Source: an uncultured Clostridium sp.
GTDB taxonomy: Bacteria; Bacillota; Clostridia; Lachnospirales; Lachnospiraceae
NCBI GenBank assembly: GCA_947643685.1
Contig: CANRXD010000105.1
Location: forward strand, 1-6,268
Direction of reading: 5' to 3'
DNA: 6,268 nucleotides
The translations under genes and the position numbers were made by a program. The notes below the pieces were generated by a model, which did no database searches, was not told the origin of the DNA, and was given only the letters and a program-made list of their open reading frames with translations. Shown here one piece after another: positions 6,148 to 6,268 of this stretch (its first letter is position 1; each line of letters opens with the position of its first letter).

Positions 6148-6268
6148 ATGGTAAGATATATTTTAAAACGTCTGATGACAATGATACTGATCATTATCGG
6201 TGTGGCGCTGGTTGTATTTTCCATTATGGAATTAACACCCGGTGATCCTGCAGTTATGATGCTGGGCG
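6148..6268 (+). CDS. ABC transporter permease, DppB/OppB type, 3' end missing
   Basis: Only the first 40 codons are in the window. The protein begins MVRYILKRLMTMILIIIGVA, continues with a hydrophobic stretch to about residue 27, and then reads ELTPGDPAVMMLG. A basic YILKRL start, one membrane helix and the PGDPA motif are typical of the first permease subunit of peptide/nickel ABC importers, which pairs with a DppC-like subunit in the membrane. GGAGGG at 6137-6142, five bases before the ATG, supports this start. It lies 80 bases after the binding protein gene and shares its direction, so it is almost certainly the second gene of the same operon; the second permease and the ATPases should follow outside the window. 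Confidence 0.88.
   Translation, partial: MVRYILKRLMTMILIIIGVALVVFSIMELTPGDPAVMMLG

Noticed and set aside
5808..6245. Plus-strand frame spanning the end of the binding-protein gene and the start of the permease
   Set aside because: It overlaps two real genes in another frame, and its translation (Arg, Met and Phe rich) looks like a frame shadow.

Overview
The window looks like an ordinary chromosomal stretch of an endospore-forming Clostridia, most likely a Lachnospiraceae-type gut anaerobe. That placement is inference. It rests on strong AGGAGG-type ribosome sites, moderate GC by eye, a CwlD-type spore amidase, short intergenic gaps and the style of the lipoprotein and transporter sequences. 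There is no RNA gene, insertion sequence, CRISPR array or phage gene that I can support, and no gap between genes exceeds about 200 bases.

Layout, left to right: (1) the 3' part of a family 18 glycosyl hydrolase gene, ended by a strong intrinsic terminator; (2) cwlD, a membrane-anchored zinc N-acetylmuramoyl-L-alanine amidase; (3) a promoter region with two extended -10 boxes, each inside an inverted repeat, driving a two-gene unit: an EamA/DMT-type ten-helix transporter and, one base after its stop, a flavin-reductase-like FMN-binding protein; (4) a structured intergenic region ending in a very strong bidirectional terminator; (5) a LysR-family regulator on the minus strand, convergent with (3); (6) a compact divergent promoter region carrying a GAATT-N11-AATTC dyad, a good candidate LysR operator; (7) a family 5 extracellular solute-binding lipoprotein gene, an intercistronic hairpin, and the first 40 codons of a DppB/OppB-type ABC permease that runs off the right edge.

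Functionally there are three blocks. The left block concerns peptidoglycan, probably spore cortex. The middle block is a small export or uptake unit with a flavoprotein of unknown purpose. The right block is a peptide/nickel-type ABC importer operon, probably controlled by the divergent LysR protein. I found no convincing evidence of an undescribed system. The most useful leads are the LysR operator geometry and the double dyad promoter in front of the EamA gene.
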